DNA of 64,000 nt from JALYGJ01 sp963781705 (GTDB lineage: Bacteria > Chloroflexota > Limnocylindria > Limnocylindrales > CSP1-4). Position numbers and translations under genes: made by a program. The DNA lies in NCBI GenBank assembly GCA_963781705.1, contig CAWAGP010000010.1, forward strand, positions 682,001 to 746,000. Direction: 5' to 3'. The notes beneath the pieces were generated by a model. It worked only from the letters and a program-made list of their open reading frames with translations. It made no database searches and was not told where the DNA came from. Shown here piece by piece: positions 62,022 to 64,000 of this stretch; within the stretch, counting starts at the first letter, position 1, and each line of letters begins with the position of its first letter.

Positions 62022-62804
62022 ATGCTCAATCCGGTGCTCAACAGTCTGCGTTGGCTCGCCTTGGCGACGGCAGTGGTTGTCGCCGTTGGCTGCTCCTCGG
62101 TCGCCGACCTCGCGACCACTGTTTCGGGCGGCTCGCCAGTGTCGCTCGATCACGTGACGCTGGCGCCTGACGGCAACTCCGTAGATGTCGTCGTGGTCGG
62201 CGGTGCACCACTTTCCGAGGGCAAGACGTGCGGCGCCGATTACGCGCTCGCGTCAAGCACAGTCAACGGCACCGTCCTCGAAGTTGCGGTCAGGCTGACA
62301 GCCGAGCGAGAGGGCCAATGCCTGCTGACGGAGCTGGTTTGCTGTGAGCACACCTTCAACGTCGCGCTACCGGCGGGCGCATCGGTGGATCGCGTGCGCG
62401 ACATGACCGCCAGCTTCGAGCGGGACTTCTTCTTGACGCGCCCAACCACGCTCTACGAGCTACACGGGTTGCCCGCAGGTTGGGAGCTGCGACGTGAGTG
62501 GGCTGACTGGGGCGGAACATGGACACGCCTCTATTCGCCACTCACCGACCCGCAGCCTGGCTCGACGGACACGCTCTTGTTCAGGACCACGTTCGGTGGT
62601 CACATCGTCACGGAGCCCGAAGCGCTCCAATCACCAGTCATCGTCAACGGCGTCGAGGCGCAGTACCAGCGCTATCCCGACGTTGACAACCAGATACAGC
62701 TGCAATGGCTCGCCGACGGCCAAATGCTGACGCTTGAAACATTTGAGCGCGACTTCTTGATTGACCAACTCACGGCGTTGGCGAACGGCGCAACCCGCCA
62801 GTGA
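62022..62804 (+). CDS. Hypothetical lipoprotein
   Basis: 260 residues from ATG 62022 with AGGAG 6 nt upstream. Signal peptide LNSLRWLALATAVVVAVGCS with lipobox VAVGC, so the mature protein is anchored outside the membrane. It contains a CLLTELVCCEHTF Cys cluster near residue 108 and two regions with beta-strand pattern; the C-terminal part (LYSPLTDPQPGSTDTLLFRT, VNGVEAQYQRYPDVDNQIQL) is reminiscent of DUF4367-like extracytoplasmic domains. Family not recognised. Lower GC than most neighbours, which together with the adjacent tRNA suggests possible acquisition. Confidence 0.72.
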   Translation: MLNPVLNSLRWLALATAVVVAVGCSSVADLATTVSGGSPVSLDHVTLAPDGNSVDVVVVGGAPLSEGKTCGADYALASSTVNGTVLEVAVRLTAEREGQCLLTELVCCEHTFNVALPAGASVDRVRDMTASFERDFFLTRPTTLYELHGLPAGWELRREWADWGGTWTRLYSPLTDPQPGSTDTLLFRTTFGGHIVTEPEALQSPVIVNGVEAQYQRYPDVDNQIQLQWLADGQMLTLETFERDFLIDQLTALANGATRQ

Positions 62805-63100
62805 ATCCATCGTTACATCTGGCAGGTTAGTTCGGTTCTGCGCTTTATCGGAATCCTCGTGGTTCGACGCCCGCGATGCCGTCGGCGTAACTCCGCCGCG
62901 ACCGCGATTGTGGCGAGCGCGATACAGCTAGCTGCGGGATATTCCGCGGCCGACTCCCCGTCGCTGACAGCGGCCGCGTCGGCGGTCTCGAACCCCGGCC
63001 CCACGAGCCGTGAGTCAGCAGTCGGCTGGCGGCAAATTCGCGCTTAGATGCGCCTGGTCGCAGGCTCGAAACGGTTGGCCGCGTTGGAGGCGCGCCGCGT
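62805..63100. other. 296-bp region without supported gene
   Basis: Short open frames on both strands (62859-63047 plus, 62813-63004 minus) lack ribosome sites and family resemblance. No tRNA, repeat or terminator is evident. Confidence 0.4.
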
Positions 63101-63274
63101 CTACCAGGGATACGAGCGGAGCGGATCGATCGTTACGTTGAACGACAAGGGCTGGCCCGGGCCCGAAAAGGCGATCGTCGCGATGATGGCGACGACAAGG
63201 ACCAGCGCGACCAGGATTACGTCGCGGAGCAGTACGGCCGGCTTCTGCGTGGCGAAACTGCGGAGCATGCTCAT
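63101..63274 (-). CDS. Small single-pass membrane protein
   Basis: 57 residues from ATG 63274 with GGGAGG 6 nt upstream; a longer frame upstream has no support. Short cytoplasmic N-terminus (MSMLRSFATQKPAVLLRD), one membrane helix (VILVALVLVVAIIATIAF), then a short outer tail SGPGQPLSFNVTIDPLRSYP. Unknown function. Divergent from murT. Confidence 0.6.
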   Translation of the reverse strand: MSMLRSFATQKPAVLLRDVILVALVLVVAIIATIAFSGPGQPLSFNVTIDPLRSYPW

Positions 63275-63413
63275 GGTGAGCCTCCCTAGAGAGTGCCACC
63301 CGCACTCATGTGTCTGAAGCATGGATATGTTTGACATAGATGCATAGTGCCGAACGGCATATTCGTCGTGCTCGAGCTCCGGGTCGGTCAGGGCCGCCGA
63401 TTCGGGCGCACGC

Positions 63414-63428
63414 TAGAGTTCCGCCATG
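63414..63428 (+). promoter_or_regulatory. Leaderless -10 of murT
   Basis: TAGAGT (63414-63419) lies 6 nt before ATG 63426; no ribosome site is present. Confidence 0.45.
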
Positions 63429-64000
63429 TCCCAGAGCGACCCCTCGCTGAGTACGCGCGACCACGCCGCGGTGCTGGTTGGCCGCGGTACGGCGAAGTTG
63501 TCGCGCCGGTTTGGCCACGGTGGCAGCTCGCTCCCTGGCATGGTCGCCGAACGGCTGTCGCCGGGCGTCGGCGGCCGCATCGCGGCCGGCCTTGATGCAA
63601 CGGTGTTCGTGACCGGCACCAACGGCAAGACCACCACCACGCACCTGCTCAGCCAGATTCTCGCCGACGGCGGACACACCGCGATCACCAACCGATCGGG
63701 CGCCAACCTGGGCCAGGCGATCACCTCGACCCTGCTGCAGGTGGGCCGCAGTGGCACGCCAGGCACCGGCCGGCGGGCGGCCGTACTCGAATGCGATGAG
63801 TTCGCGTTGCCGCGCCTGGCCGAGCAGGTGCCACCCAGCGTGATCGTCACGACCAACCTGTTTCGCGACCAGCTGGACCGCTACGGCGAGATCGACGAGA
63901 TCGAGCGACGCTGGCAGCGCGCGTTCAACATGCTCCCCGATACGACGATCGTCGCGCCGGCCGACGATCCACGGCTGGCCGGTCTGGCCGCTGCCGCGCC
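63426..64000 (+). CDS. murT: Lipid II isoglutaminyl synthase subunit MurT (cut by window edge)
   Basis: The first 191 residues of a Mur-ligase-family protein; the frame is open to the end of the window. P-loop VTGTNGKTTTTHLL near residue 60, ITNRSGANLGQAITST near 85, LECDEFALPRL near 117 and the MurT-specific TTNLFRDQLDRYGEIDE near 141. MurT pairs with the glutaminase GatD to amidate the D-Glu of lipid II in peptidoglycan; gatD usually follows directly and would lie just outside the window. Presence of MurT supports a Gram-positive-like wall. Confidence 0.93.
   Translation, partial: MSQSDPSLSTRDHAAVLVGRGTAKLSRRFGHGGSSLPGMVAERLSPGVGGRIAAGLDATVFVTGTNGKTTTTHLLSQILADGGHTAITNRSGANLGQAITSTLLQVGRSGTPGTGRRAAVLECDEFALPRLAEQVPPSVIVTTNLFRDQLDRYGEIDEIERRWQRAFNMLPDTTIVAPADDPRLAGLAAAA

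Noticed and set aside
61743..62804. Genomic island integrated at tRNA-Asn
   Set aside because: No integrase, no repeat of the tRNA 3' end and no clear boundary; only a short 13-bp direct repeat is present.
62859..63047. 62-codon plus-strand frame
   Set aside because: No ribosome site and a composition typical of a random GC-rich frame.

Overview
The window is 64 kb of GC-rich, gene-dense bacterial chromosome. Many start codons are GTG, and many genes have an extended -10 hexamer (TANNNT) 6-9 nt before the start codon, which suggests leaderless transcripts. The gene set (MurT, SipW-type signal peptidases with a TasA-like substrate, cyanophycin synthesis, vitamin B12-dependent MetH, several secreted proteases, Lhr helicase, AcuC deacetylase) fits a high-GC terrestrial or aquatic Gram-positive-like lineage. 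My best guess is Chloroflexota (Limnocylindria/Ellin6529-like), with Actinomycetota-like features. This placement is inference; no rRNA gene is present to settle it.

Layout. 0-3.6 kb (+): an operon with 4-base stop/start overlaps: the C-terminal part of an M16 peptidase, a degenerate PfkB-like protein, an AcuC-type deacetylase and an alpha/beta hydrolase. 3.6-11.1 kb: secreted subtilase (-), full-length Lhr helicase (+), GT87-like membrane protein (-). 11.3-20.2 kb: cyanophycin locus: cyanophycinase (one frameshift), CphA, a lipoprotein joining a dienelactone-hydrolase-like domain to a beta-propeller, an ArsR-like regulator, a CphA paralogue that lacks the ATP-grasp domain, and an M20 peptidase. 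20.3-27 kb (-): sedolisin-like lipoprotein, a membrane protein and a PrsW-like zinc-ribbon protein in one overlapping operon, a small protein, and a fibronectin-type subtilase. 27.1-30.9 kb (-): metH, with one frameshift. 31.5-36.4 kb (+): a SipW/TasA-like export locus with three signal peptidase I paralogues (one lacking the catalytic Ser), a broken TasA-like gene and two other secreted proteins. 36.4-41.4 kb: several broken genes (methyltransferase, HTH-nuclease-like protein, UPF0173 hydrolase, SPFH protein, MBL hydrolase) around an intact Pat-like acetyltransferase, with long poly-C tracts. 41.3-45.7 kb (-): ABC exporter operon (ATPase, 64-aa protein, ABC-2 permease, tandem GNAT, RsgA) behind a leader with a uORF and an intrinsic terminator. 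45.7-52.7 kb: DUF2277, MFS, DoxX-like, small proteins and a large PAS/GAF/EAL phosphodiesterase. 52.9-56.7 kb (+): dnaG-rpoD behind an array of CTTGNCAAG palindromes. 56.9-64 kb: a second HTH-nuclease-like protein, MFS exporter, Crp/Fnr regulator, DUF2892 protein, a broken GNAT/rhodanese pair, tRNA-Asn, a lipoprotein, a small membrane protein, and the start of murT.

Sequence quality matters. Most genes read cleanly, but frameshifts and stops cluster at 32.5-33.2, 36.5-41.3 and 60.1-61.5 kb, with isolated ones in cyanophycinase and metH. In the TasA-like gene, cyanophycinase and metH every shift is in the same direction (one extra base). This may reflect local assembly error as much as true gene decay, so genes marked pseudogene here could be intact in the organism.
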